Below, one piece after another: positions 50,340-58,594 of a stretch of 64,000 nt of DNA. Source of the stretch: UBA9647 sp049522195 (GTDB lineage Bacteria > Bacteroidota > Ignavibacteria > UBA10030); assembly GCA_049522195.1 (NCBI GenBank), contig JBEKOB010000003.1:1-64000 (forward strand), read 5' to 3'. Made by a program: the position numbers and the translations under genes. Every line of letters begins with the position of its first letter. Position 1 is the first letter of the stretch. Under the pieces are notes generated by a model. It was not told the origin of the DNA, ran no database searches, and saw nothing but the letters and a program-made list of their open reading frames with translations.

Positions 50340-50362
50340 CACGATCAAGAGGAACCCAGACA

Positions 50363-51523
50363 ATGAGAATCGGAATACTCACAGGCGGCGGTGACGTGCC
50401 CGGATTGAATCCTTGCATCAAAGCCGTCGTCTATCGCGCCATCGACAAAGGAGCAGAAGTCGTGGGCATCCGCCGTGGATGGGGAGGATTACTCAATTTC
50501 GATTTCAATCGAAAGGATAACGAAGGAGACAACTTCCTCCCGCTCAATAAGCTCAACACGCGTACCATCGACCGTTCAGGTGGAACATTTCTCCACACCT
50601 CCCGCACAAATCCGGGCAAAGTCAAGACAGACGATATCCCCGCGTTTCTCAAGACGCCGGAGCACGAGAAACTCGGGAAGGACTACAAGGTCGATTTTAC
50701 GCCACACGTTTTGAAAGTGATCGAGCACCTCGGCATCGACGTCCTGATCACGATCGGCGGCGATGATACGCAAAGTTATGGCGTCCGGATGCACAAAGAA
50801 GGAGTGCCCGTCATCGCGATTCCCAAGACGATGGATAATGACGTTTTTGGCACCGACTACTGTATCGGCTTTTCAACTGCCGTGACACGCAGCGTGGACT
50901 TCATCACAGCGCTACGGACAGTGGCCGGCTCGCACGAGCGCATCGCCATCGTGGAACTCTTCGGGCGCAATTCAGGTGAGACCGCTTTGATCTCTGCCTA
51001 CCTTGCCGGCGTCGATCGCGCTCTGATTTCAGAAGTACCTTTCGATGTCGAGAAGCTTGCCAGTTTCGTTGAGCAGGACAAGGCGCACAATCCGAGCAAT
51101 TACGCCATTGTGACGATGTCCGAAGGCGCGCACTTCCTCGGCGGGCAGGTGGTAGAGTATGGGGAAGCCGATGCGTATGGTCACAGGAAACTTGGAGGCA
51201 TTGGTGCAGCGACGGAACAAGCTCTGAAGAAGCTCACGGGTTCGCATACGGTCTATCAGCAGGTCGCCTATCTGATGCGGAGCGGTGAACCGGATGCTCT
51301 GGATCGCATGGTAGCCATCAGCTATGCTAACCTGGCGACGGATCTCGCTCTGAAGAAGGAGTTCGGGAGACTCGTGGCATTACGCGAAGGAAAGTATACG
51401 ACGGTGCCGATCGAGACTCTGACACAAGGGTTGAAGCGCGTTGACGTCAATGAGCTGTATGACTCCGAACACTACCGTCCAAAGGTTGCTCACTTGCTCG
51501 GCAAGCCGATGTTCCTCTATTAG
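50363..51523 (+). CDS. 6-phosphofructokinase, probably pyrophosphate dependent
   Basis: A 386-residue enzyme from ATG 50363 (AAGAGGAA upstream). ILTGGGDVPGLNPCIKAVVYRAI, LITIGGDDTQSYG and IPKTMDNDVFGTDYCIGFSTA are the family blocks. Asp in GGDD (ATP enzymes have Gly: GGDGS) and Lys in PKTMDND (ATP enzymes have Gly: PGTIDND) are the two residues known to mark pyrophosphate users, so PPi dependence is likely and the reaction would be reversible. RNSGETALISAYLAG and LRREFG-like parts follow. A strong terminator ends the gene. Confidence 0.88.
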   Translation: MRIGILTGGGDVPGLNPCIKAVVYRAIDKGAEVVGIRRGWGGLLNFDFNRKDNEGDNFLPLNKLNTRTIDRSGGTFLHTSRTNPGKVKTDDIPAFLKTPEHEKLGKDYKVDFTPHVLKVIEHLGIDVLITIGGDDTQSYGVRMHKEGVPVIAIPKTMDNDVFGTDYCIGFSTAVTRSVDFITALRTVAGSHERIAIVELFGRNSGETALISAYLAGVDRALISEVPFDVEKLASFVEQDKAHNPSNYAIVTMSEGAHFLGGQVVEYGEADAYGHRKLGGIGAATEQALKKLTGSHTVYQQVAYLMRSGEPDALDRMVAISYANLATDLALKKEFGRLVALREGKYTTVPIETLTQGLKRVDVNELYDSEHYRPKVAHLLGKPMFLY

Positions 51524-51560
51524 AAGCGATTGCCGACGCGCAGATGCCCGGCAGAAACGA

Positions 51561-51592
51561 AAAAAATCCCGCCTTACTCAGGCGGGATTTTT
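51561..51592. terminator. Bidirectional rho-independent terminator
   Basis: A-run, AAATCCCGCCT, loop, AGGCGGGATTT, T-run. It lies between the convergent phosphofructokinase and C39-like genes. Confidence 0.92.
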
Positions 51593-51606
51593 GTTTTCAG
51601 CATTGA

Positions 51607-52485
51607 CTATCTACGCTTTTTCTTGACCGGGTGCTGATAGACGGGGTGGACACCGTACTCGCTCGCGGCCCAGAGTGTCAGGATCGCTGTGATGCCCGCG
51701 ATGCCTCGCTTCTCATCCTGGTTTGGAAACACCAGGCCATAGGTGTCAGCGACGAAATGCAGATGATTGAGTATTTGCTTCGCCTGTGGTCGTTCGATCC
51801 AGCCGTGCCAGAGGTCGACCTGATCAACGATCATCGCTTCATGGCGGCGGAGGAATTCTCCCAGGGAAATGAATTTCTCCCGCTGAGGTGTTCGGGGCCG
51901 GCAAAGGTTCAGCAGATCTCCGAGGTATTCGTTCCATAATCTCGCGAATCCGCGATTGCTGGGCTTCAGAAGGTATTTGGCTCTGGCGACCGAAAATCGA
52001 GCTTTCGTCTTGACACGAAATCGCGGAATAACCGGATGAAAGTCGAGAATCGGCAGGACAGCGGTTTTATCATGATCGTCCGGCTCGTGATGGACCCACG
52101 TTTTCTTAAGCTCGCGCCACGAGAGAATCGAGAGCACAGACTTCTTCTCGCTGTCGAGGAGGATGAATTTCCCCTTTTCCTCTTTGACTGCAGTGACCCA
52201 ATGGCTCCATTCGTTCACGCAGAGCAACACAGGAATCCCGCGCCGCAGGTACGAGATGAGTTCCTGGCGTGCCTCCTCCGGATCGAAGCGCCGGGTGAAT
52301 TTCATGTCGCAATTGAACTTGTGTGCGGCTTTCGCAAGCTGAAACTCATCCGTGCCGGACCACCAGCGCGTCCCGGCGATTTCCGAGATCTTGTTTTCGT
52401 CTGCCAGAATGCCAAGCATGACCAGGGCATGCTTTAGAGCAAATGGTCCGCATTGCCACAGATTCGGCTGAGGGTAAAATCCCAT
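51607..52485 (-). CDS. C39-like cysteine peptidase family protein
   Basis: A 292-residue protein. QCGPFALKHALVMLG near residue 11 has the Gln-Cys pair of papain-like C39 peptidases; NEWSHWVTAVKEEKGKFILLDSE near 105 supplies His and Asp, completing a plausible Cys-His-Asp triad. The C-terminal 150 residues are unlike the peptidase and end with a basic KKKRR tail. There is no signal peptide, no ABC exporter and no bacteriocin-like gene nearby, so it is probably a cytoplasmic enzyme with an unknown substrate. GAGAG precedes the ATG. Confidence 0.7.
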   Translation of the reverse strand: MGFYPQPNLWQCGPFALKHALVMLGILADENKISEIAGTRWWSGTDEFQLAKAAHKFNCDMKFTRRFDPEEARQELISYLRRGIPVLLCVNEWSHWVTAVKEEKGKFILLDSEKKSVLSILSWRELKKTWVHHEPDDHDKTAVLPILDFHPVIPRFRVKTKARFSVARAKYLLKPSNRGFARLWNEYLGDLLNLCRPRTPQREKFISLGEFLRRHEAMIVDQVDLWHGWIERPQAKQILNHLHFVADTYGLVFPNQDEKRGIAGITAILTLWAASEYGVHPVYQHPVKKKRR

Positions 52486-52551
52486 CGAACAACTCTCCCT
52501 GCTTAAAGTGTGGGCTGAACCTACCGAAAGTTTGATGAAATTACAACAACG

Positions 52552-52815
52552 ATGAAGGCCAGTATTGCCAATAAAGACGGTTGTCTCGGTCTCGAAGTTT
52601 CAGTATCTTTTAAAAGAATGATAAACGAGGAGTATTCGGGCACCTTTCGTTGTGCCGTGTGCGGAGAGAAAAATGAGACTTTTGTCGACCTATCGGCTGG
52701 ATCGATCCAGTCGTACGTGGAAGACTGCGCAGTGTGTTGCAGACCCAATGTCCTCCATATCAGGATCGACGAGTTCACTGGCAACATCTCTCTGGAAACG
52801 GAGTTTGAGGGATAG
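52552..52815 (+). CDS. CPXCG-family small Cys-rich protein
   Basis: An 87-residue protein. FRCAVCGEKNETFVDLSAGSIQSYVEDCAVCCRPNVLHIRID has two C-x2-C pairs spaced as in the Cys-rich CPXCG family, probably a single zinc-ribbon-like site; one pair reads CAVCG and the other CAVCC. Function of the family is not established. ATG 52618 is an in-frame alternative that would remove 22 residues; no ribosome site decides. mutS begins 29 bases after its stop. Confidence 0.75.
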   Translation: MKASIANKDGCLGLEVSVSFKRMINEEYSGTFRCAVCGEKNETFVDLSAGSIQSYVEDCAVCCRPNVLHIRIDEFTGNISLETEFEG

Positions 52816-52844
52816 AGAACCGGCGTTCTCGTCCAACGAGGAAT

Positions 52845-55454
52845 ATGGCTACACCTTTAATGAAACAGTACCAGCAGGTTAAGGCAAAGCACCCGGACAC
52901 GATTCTTCTCTTCCGCATGGGTGACTTCTACGAGACCTTCGAAGAAGATGCAAAGACCGCCGCGCGAGTCCTTGGCATTACGCTTACCAAGCGCGGCAAC
53001 GGTGCGGCAGGCGAAGTCCCTCTCGCTGGATTTCCCTACCATGCTCTTGATGCCTATCTCCCAAAACTTCTCAAAGCCGGTCACCGGGTAGCAATCTGTG
53101 AACAGCTTGAGGATCCGAAATTCGCTGTCGGAATCGTGAAACGCGATGTCATCGAAGTCGTCACGCCAGGTGTAGCATTCTCGGACAAGGTCCTCGAGCA
53201 GAAACAAAACAACTATCTTGCCGCGGTTGCCCTTCCGTCGCCCCTCGCGCAGGGGGACGAGATGATTGGATTCGCATTCATTGATGTTTCCACCGCCGAG
53301 TTTGGGGTCACCGAATTCCCCTTCAGAAATCTCTCCGACCAAATCAATGTTCTCCAGCCATCAGAGCTACTCGTCCAGAAACGCGATCTGGAGACGCTCG
53401 AGAGCATTCTTCGGGACAAGTTCAAGGGATTGTACACAAAAGTGGATGATTGGATCTTCAACGGCGATTACAGTTATGAGATCCTCGTTAACCACTTCAA
53501 GACGCAGTCGCTCAAGGGCTTCGGTGTTGAGCATCTGAAAACCGGCCTGGTGGCAGCAGGGACGGTTATGCACTACTTGCAGGAGACGCAAAAAGCAAAT
53601 CTGCCTCACATCAAAAAACTGACTCCGTTCGATACCAGCGACTACATGGTGCTGGATGCTTCAACGAAACGGAATCTTGAAATCACCGCTTCACTCTCCG
53701 GCCAATCGGACGGAACGTTGTTCTCGGTCCTCGATCGAACGCAAACGGCGATGGGAGGGAGACTCCTCAAGGCGTGGATCAATCGTCCATTGAAAAAGCT
53801 GGAGCCGATTCGCCAGCGGCTCGACGCCGTGAAGGAATTGTTCGGCAACGACGGTGCAAGGGGCGATCTTCGTGAAGTGCTCGGACAGGTGGGGGATCTG
53901 GAACGGCTGGTTGCGAGAATCGCGACTGGACGAGCGAATCCGAGAGAACTGAAACAACTTGAGCGGTCACTCGCTTTTGTCCCTTTGGTGAAGCAGCATG
54001 TCGTTGACCTCCATTCCCCTGCACTCAAGGAGATGCACGAACGGTTGAATCCTCTTGATCCCCTGGTCAAATTGCTCCACGATGCCATTGAAGATGACCC
54101 GCCGCTGGCACTTGTCGAAGGGGGCGTGATTCGGAAAGGATACAATCAGGAGTTGGATGAATTTCGCACCGTCGCTTTCAGCGGGAAGGATTGGATAGCG
54201 AAGCTCCAGGCAGAGGAGCGTCGACGAACGGGAATCTCGTCGCTCAAAGTCGGCTACAACAATGTGTTTGGCTACTACATCGAGATCACGAACACGCATA
54301 AGGATAAGGTGCCGCCCGATTTCATCCGGAAACAAACGCTGACGAATGCGGAACGGTATGTTACGCCGGAGTTGAAGGAATACGAGGAAAAAGTCCTTCA
54401 CGCTGAGGAAAAGATATTGGCTCTGGAGACCAAGATTTTCAATGACATCCGTGTTGCTATTGCTGAGTATTCGACCGCGATCCTGGAGAATGCGCGCATC
54501 CTTGCGACATTTGACTGCTTCGTCTCTCTCGCGGATGTGGCAGTCGAAAACAACTACGTCTGTCCTGAGGTTGATGACTCGACACGCCTGGAGATCAAAG
54601 AGGGACGTCACCCTGTGATCGAGCGCCTGCTCCCGCCTGGTGAACGCTACACTGCGAACAACACGCTGATGGATACTGAGTCCGACCAGATCCTCATCGT
54701 CACCGGGCCGAACATGAGCGGCAAATCGAGCTATCTCCGCCAGGTGGGTTTGATTGTCCTGCTTGCGCAAATCGGTAGTTTCGTACCTGCCGCTGAAGCG
54801 CGTATTGGATTGGTGGATCGGATTTACACAAGGGTTGGGGCGAGCGATAATATCGCTTCAGGGGAGAGCACATTTCTGGTGGAAATGCATGAAGCAGCAA
54901 CGATTGTCAACACATCGACGAACCGGGGACTCATTCTGCTTGACGAGGTGGGCCGCGGAACAAGCACGTTTGATGGAATCAGCATTGCCTGGGCGTTGAC
55001 CGAATACCTCCATACACGCATCGGGGCACGAACGCTTTTTGCGACCCACTATCACGAACTGAATGAGTTGGCGGACCTTTTCCCGCGGATCAAGAATTAC
55101 AAAGTTGACGTGCGGGAATATGGAGACAAGGTGCTCTTCTTACACAAAGTTGTGCCCGGGTTCGCAGATCACTCGTACGGAATACAGGTTGCCCAGATGG
55201 CAGGCCTCCCGGAGGAAGTCACGGACAGGGCCAAGAAGATTCTGAAGAACCTGGAGGAATCTGATCTGAATGTGTATTCGAGCGGAAAGCAGATCAAAGG
55301 ACGTATCCCACCACCTGACATACAGATGACACTTTTCGAAATGAAAGACGAGCGCCTCCGCGAGGAGATTCGAAAGCTCGATGTCGAGAAAATGACACCG
55401 CTCGAAGCATTACAAAAGCTTGCCGAAATCAAACAGCGATTGGAACTGAAATAG
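52845..55454 (+). CDS. mutS: DNA mismatch repair protein MutS
   Basis: An 869-residue protein. The mismatch-reading motif GDFYETFEEDA is at residues 26-36 (Phe and Glu contact the base). Connector, lever and clamp domains follow. The ATPase has ILIVTGPNMSGKSSYLRQVG (Walker A), LILLDEVGRGTSTFDGISIAW (Walker B) and FATHYHELNELAD. A C-terminal region after about 800 contains the MutL-coupling and dimer parts. The length matches classical MutS1. No mutL is in the window. Confidence 0.95.
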   Translation: MATPLMKQYQQVKAKHPDTILLFRMGDFYETFEEDAKTAARVLGITLTKRGNGAAGEVPLAGFPYHALDAYLPKLLKAGHRVAICEQLEDPKFAVGIVKRDVIEVVTPGVAFSDKVLEQKQNNYLAAVALPSPLAQGDEMIGFAFIDVSTAEFGVTEFPFRNLSDQINVLQPSELLVQKRDLETLESILRDKFKGLYTKVDDWIFNGDYSYEILVNHFKTQSLKGFGVEHLKTGLVAAGTVMHYLQETQKANLPHIKKLTPFDTSDYMVLDASTKRNLEITASLSGQSDGTLFSVLDRTQTAMGGRLLKAWINRPLKKLEPIRQRLDAVKELFGNDGARGDLREVLGQVGDLERLVARIATGRANPRELKQLERSLAFVPLVKQHVVDLHSPALKEMHERLNPLDPLVKLLHDAIEDDPPLALVEGGVIRKGYNQELDEFRTVAFSGKDWIAKLQAEERRRTGISSLKVGYNNVFGYYIEITNTHKDKVPPDFIRKQTLTNAERYVTPELKEYEEKVLHAEEKILALETKIFNDIRVAIAEYSTAILENARILATFDCFVSLADVAVENNYVCPEVDDSTRLEIKEGRHPVIERLLPPGERYTANNTLMDTESDQILIVTGPNMSGKSSYLRQVGLIVLLAQIGSFVPAAEARIGLVDRIYTRVGASDNIASGESTFLVEMHEAATIVNTSTNRGLILLDEVGRGTSTFDGISIAWALTEYLHTRIGARTLFATHYHELNELADLFPRIKNYKVDVREYGDKVLFLHKVVPGFADHSYGIQVAQMAGLPEEVTDRAKKILKNLEESDLNVYSSGKQIKGRIPPPDIQMTLFEMKDERLREEIRKLDVEKMTPLEALQKLAEIKQRLELK

Positions 55455-55528
55455 CTTCACCACGAACCTGGTGGCAGGCGAGCATCAGCCGTCGCTTCCC
55501 AGACCATAGAAATACAAAGAAGGAGTCA

Positions 55529-56128
55529 ATGGCCGACCGACAGCACCTGGAACTTCGCAACCACAATCTTACACATCTTCCCGTTCTCAAGATCGATCCC
55601 GTCGTTTTCGAAGCCAAGTTTACTCATGGATGTTCGATGCAAAACTGCAACGCTTCGTGTTGTCAGGGAGGGGTCATGCTCGATGTGAAAGAGCGGGATA
55701 ACATACTTCGTCACGTGGATCTCATCCGAGCGCACATGGAGCCAGACCAGGTACACGATCCCGGCGCGTGGTTTGATAATGAGGAGGAGGTTGACTCGGA
55801 CTATCCGTCGGGAAGGGGAGTCGGGACTCAGACCACTGACCGGGGTTGCGTGTTCCTGAAAAAAGACGGGCGGTGTGTCCTTCAGACGGCGGCGATGGAG
55901 GAAGGTCTTCCGAAGCAGGCTCTGAAACCGTTTTTCTGTTTTGCCTTTCCCGTTACCATCGACGCTGGCGTGCTGACCATTGATGATCCCGATTTCACAA
56001 ATCGTCCTGAGTGTTGCAGCATGATTCCTGGAGGAACCACGTCCGTGCTGGAGATTTGTCGGGAGGAATTCGAATTTGTCCTGGGGAGCGAAGGGGCGAA
56101 GGCTCTGCGCGCCCTGCAAAAGAAGTAA
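55529..56128 (+). CDS. DUF3109-family Cys-rich protein
   Basis: A 199-residue protein with AAGAAGGAG before ATG 55529. FTHGCSMQNCNASCCQGGVMLDVKERDNI holds five Cys; later come RGCVFLKKDGRCVLQTAAMEEG, KPFFCFAFPVTI and RPECCSM. The order and spacing fit the DUF3109/YkgJ-like group, thought to bind zinc or an Fe-S centre, of unknown function. It is common in Bacteroidota. It lies alone between mutS and a terminator. Confidence 0.8.
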   Translation: MADRQHLELRNHNLTHLPVLKIDPVVFEAKFTHGCSMQNCNASCCQGGVMLDVKERDNILRHVDLIRAHMEPDQVHDPGAWFDNEEEVDSDYPSGRGVGTQTTDRGCVFLKKDGRCVLQTAAMEEGLPKQALKPFFCFAFPVTIDAGVLTIDDPDFTNRPECCSMIPGGTTSVLEICREEFEFVLGSEGAKALRALQKK

Positions 56129-56238
56129 TGCTGCCTGTATTGTCTTTTACCTCCGCTGTTTCCATCTCTTTTGGTCACCTCACTGATACCTGCCGGACGT
56201 CGCTACCCATCGAGTGGACGATAATGGTGTGGAAATAG

Positions 56239-56274
56239 AAAACCCTGGCAGTGTAAGTACTGCCAGGGTTTCTC
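56239..56274. terminator. Hairpin terminator with a perfect 12-bp stem
   Basis: AACCCTGGCAGT, 6-base loop, ACTGCCAGGGTT, with A-rich and T-rich flanks. It can serve the DUF3109 gene on the plus strand and the broken gene on the minus strand. Confidence 0.8.
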
Positions 56275-56299
56275 TGTTTCAGTATGGAATTGATTTTTC

Positions 56300-56662
56300 T
56301 TACTTCACGGTGAAATCGCATGTAGCTACCGTCTTGGTCGCGGCAGTGAGGATGCCAGTAGTGTGAAAGCTGCCTGTCTAAGTCCACGGGAAGGAGGAAA
56401 GCATGATATGTCCGTAGCTCCGAGGATCCGGGTACGGAATGCTTTGCACTGCAGTATATGAGCCGTTGACCGACTTTCCGATCTTGATCGTCACAGCTGG
56501 ACCGGCCTTATCATCCTCGGTTTGGAGTCTCCAAGAGATCAAGAGGTTGGGAGTGGTTGTGAACCTGGTTGTCTCTGCGGCAAGTTGTAAGAGGTTGGAC
56601 GCGCTGAGCCCTAGCACAAATATCAGTTTGTCTGAGAACTGGGTGCCCTTCTCAAGCTGCAT
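56300..56662 (-). pseudogene. Decayed gene with an internal TAG stop
   Basis: Reading leftwards, an open stretch encodes 94 residues from ATG 56662 and ends in FPWT at a TAG (56378-56380). The same frame goes on for 25 sensible residues (TGSFHTTGILTAATKTVATCDFTVK) to a TAA at 56300-56302. Upstream of the ATG the frame stays open for 14 codons (EEIEKQLPSHIGP) to a TAA at 56705-56707 without a start codon. The product looks like a fragment of a beta-rich protein, but I do not recognise the family. Loss of the 5' end and a stop near the 3' end suggest a pseudogene. Confidence 0.5.
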
Positions 56663-56828
56663 CGGCCCGATGTGTGAGGGTAGCTGTTTTTCGATTTCTT
56701 CCCTTTACGCACTTCTTATATGGACGAACACAGATTCATAAACAACGGCGGTCCCGTTTCCCATTGATTGAAGGGGCCCATCGGAAACATGATGACATGA
56801 TGGCAATGGTCACAGAAGAAGATTTCTC

Positions 56829-56857
56829 TTGACAAAAGAGTCTTGGGAGATTATATT
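56829..56857 (+). promoter_or_regulatory. Sigma70-type promoter upstream of the TetR gene
   Basis: TTGACA (56829-56834), 17-base spacer, TATATT (56852-56857). A GGAAAC half-site of the putative operator overlaps the end of the -10, so binding there would block polymerase. The leader to ATG 56984 is about 120 bases. Confidence 0.65.
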
Positions 56858-56887
56858 GGAAACGTAGAATACGGCAATAGTTTCCAA
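56856..56887. promoter_or_regulatory. Putative TetR operator 1
   Basis: TTGGAAAC, 16 bases, GTTTCCAA: a perfect 8-base inverted repeat placed over the -10/+1 region. Confidence 0.55.
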
Positions 56888-56943
56888 AATACAAAATGAC
56901 GAAGACAGATATAGTGGTTGATATCAAGTAACACCCCGATCTA

Positions 56944-56970
56944 GAAACGCATAATACTAATATAGTTTCC
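56944..56970. promoter_or_regulatory. Putative TetR operator 2
   Basis: GAAAC, 16 bases, GTTTC, with the same spacing as operator 1 and a similar spacer (both contain AATAC near the left arm). It ends 14 bases before the TetR start codon. Confidence 0.5.
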
Positions 56971-56983
56971 ATATACTCAAACA

Positions 56984-57610
56984 ATGACCGCTGATCTTGA
57001 CGTGAGAGAGAGAGTGCTTGAACACGCCCGGGATGAGTTCCTCTCCCGCGGGTTCAGCAAGGTTACGCTCGACGAGATCGCATCAGACCTCGGGATCAGC
57101 AAGAAGACTCTCTACAAATTCTATCCGAGCAAGGAGGAGCTTTTGCGGGCCTCCTTGCATGCGATGATGCGCTCTGCTGGGTGGGAGCTGGAGCGCATCA
57201 GTTCTTCCGACAAGCCCTTCGCCGAGAAACTGGCCGAGGCAATGGTGACGATGGGGAAGTACGTCAGCCAGTTTCGAAGAGAAGGGCTTGCAGATATTCA
57301 ACGCAACGCGCCGTCCATCTGGAAAGAACTCGACAAGTTCCGCGAAGAACACATCGTGAGTAGGCTCGTTTCCATGATTGTCCAGGCACGTAGAGAGAAC
57401 ATCTTTCGTCCTGAGGTGAATGAGCAGGTGTTGATTCGCATGCTGGTCAGTTCCATCCAGGGGGTCATTAATCCTCAGGTGCTCACGCAGCACTCCTTTT
57501 CAGCTCAAGAAGCGGCGCAGAGCATCCTTAAAGTTCTCTTCGAGGGAGCGCTGACCGACGCTGCAAGGGAAGAATTCCACGCATTTGACAAACCAACTGA
57601 ATTCGTCTAG
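56984..57610 (+). CDS. TetR-family transcriptional repressor of the efflux operon
   Basis: A 208-residue regulator. The helix-turn-helix is at residues 8-52 (VLEHARDEFLSRGFSKVTLDEIASDLGISKKTLYKFYPSKEELL). The ligand-binding part is helical and not similar to a group I can name. It stands first in a run of seven same-direction genes, as CecR does before ybhGFSR in E. coli. The repeated GAAAC-N16-GTTTC elements upstream are its most likely target. The next gene starts 18 bases after its stop. Confidence 0.9.
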   Translation: MTADLDVRERVLEHARDEFLSRGFSKVTLDEIASDLGISKKTLYKFYPSKEELLRASLHAMMRSAGWELERISSSDKPFAEKLAEAMVTMGKYVSQFRREGLADIQRNAPSIWKELDKFREEHIVSRLVSMIVQARRENIFRPEVNEQVLIRMLVSSIQGVINPQVLTQHSFSAQEAAQSILKVLFEGALTDAAREEFHAFDKPTEFV

Positions 57611-57628
57611 TCTACAACGAAGGACATT

Positions 57629-58582
57629 ATGAAAACGAAATCCATTTTCCTGGTTCTGGGCTTTGTGCTCTGGGGATGCGGGAACGGCAACAAGGGAGCA
57701 ATTGAAGCAAGCGGCACACTGGAAGCCACTGAAGTCAAGGTCGGTGCGAAAGTGCCCGGTCAGATCGAGACCATCCGAGTGCAGGAGGGGAGCGAAGTGA
57801 AGGCCGGTGATACGCTTGTGATCCTTGATCGCTCAACACTCGCACTTCAGTGGAAGCAGGCGCAGGCGGGTTTCGAGGTGGCCGATGCGCAATACAAGCT
57901 TCTGCTGAATGGTGCCCGATCGGAGGACCTGCAGCTTGGTGAAGAGTCGCTCCGGCAGGCGGAGGCATCATTCAAGAACGCGAATGACGATTACGCGCGA
58001 ATGAAACAGCTGCTTGCCACGAAAACCGTGACACAGAAGCAGTATGATGATGCGGAGTCCCGCTTCACCATCGCGAAGGCACAGCTCAATTCCGCTGAGC
58101 AGAGCCTGGGAAAGCTGCGCAAGTTTGCACGCCCTGAGGATCTGGTTGCAGCAAAAGCCCGCGCGGGTCAGGCGAAGGCCACAGCCGATCTTCTGATGAA
58201 ACAACTCACCGATGCCGTGATTGTCGCGCCTGTGTCCGGCACTGTTACGCACAAGCCTTTTGAAGAAGGGGAGCTCATCAGCATAGGTTCTGTAGTCGCT
58301 ACGATCTCGCGTCTCGATAAAATGGATCTTATGATCTATGTCAACGAATCAGAGCTTGGCAAAGTCAAACTCGGCGGATCAGCAGACGTTTCCATCGATA
58401 CGTATCCTCAGAAGACGTTTCCCGGGAAGGTTATCTATATCTCGCCGATTGCTGAGTTCACTCCGAAAAACGTACAAACGAAAGAAGACAGGACGAAGTT
58501 GGTGTACGGCGTGAAGCTGGAGGTCGAGAACCACGAGCGGGCACTGAAGTCGGGTATGCCAGCTGATGCCATTGTTCGTTAA
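57629..58582 (+). CDS. HlyD/YbhG-type membrane fusion lipoprotein
   Basis: A 317-residue periplasmic adaptor. The signal sequence ends LWGC, so Cys17 should be lipidated. GTLEATEVKVGAKVPGQIETIRVQEGSEVKAGDTLVILD is the first half of the lipoyl-like domain, a helical hairpin follows (about 70-190), and the second half is VIVAPVSGTVTHKPFEEGELI. LGKVKLGGSADVSIDTYPQKTFPGKVIYISP is the barrel domain. It links the ABC-2 permeases in the inner membrane to the TolC-like protein encoded two genes on. Confidence 0.9.
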   Translation: MKTKSIFLVLGFVLWGCGNGNKGAIEASGTLEATEVKVGAKVPGQIETIRVQEGSEVKAGDTLVILDRSTLALQWKQAQAGFEVADAQYKLLLNGARSEDLQLGEESLRQAEASFKNANDDYARMKQLLATKTVTQKQYDDAESRFTIAKAQLNSAEQSLGKLRKFARPEDLVAAKARAGQAKATADLLMKQLTDAVIVAPVSGTVTHKPFEEGELISIGSVVATISRLDKMDLMIYVNESELGKVKLGGSADVSIDTYPQKTFPGKVIYISPIAEFTPKNVQTKEDRTKLVYGVKLEVENHERALKSGMPADAIVR

Positions 58583-58594
58583 TCGGAATCAGGT

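Noticed and set aside
56378..56380. TAG read as pyrrolysine or another recoded amino acid
   Set aside because: There is no pyl gene or methylamine methyltransferase in the window, the 5' end is also missing, and decay explains the stop more simply.
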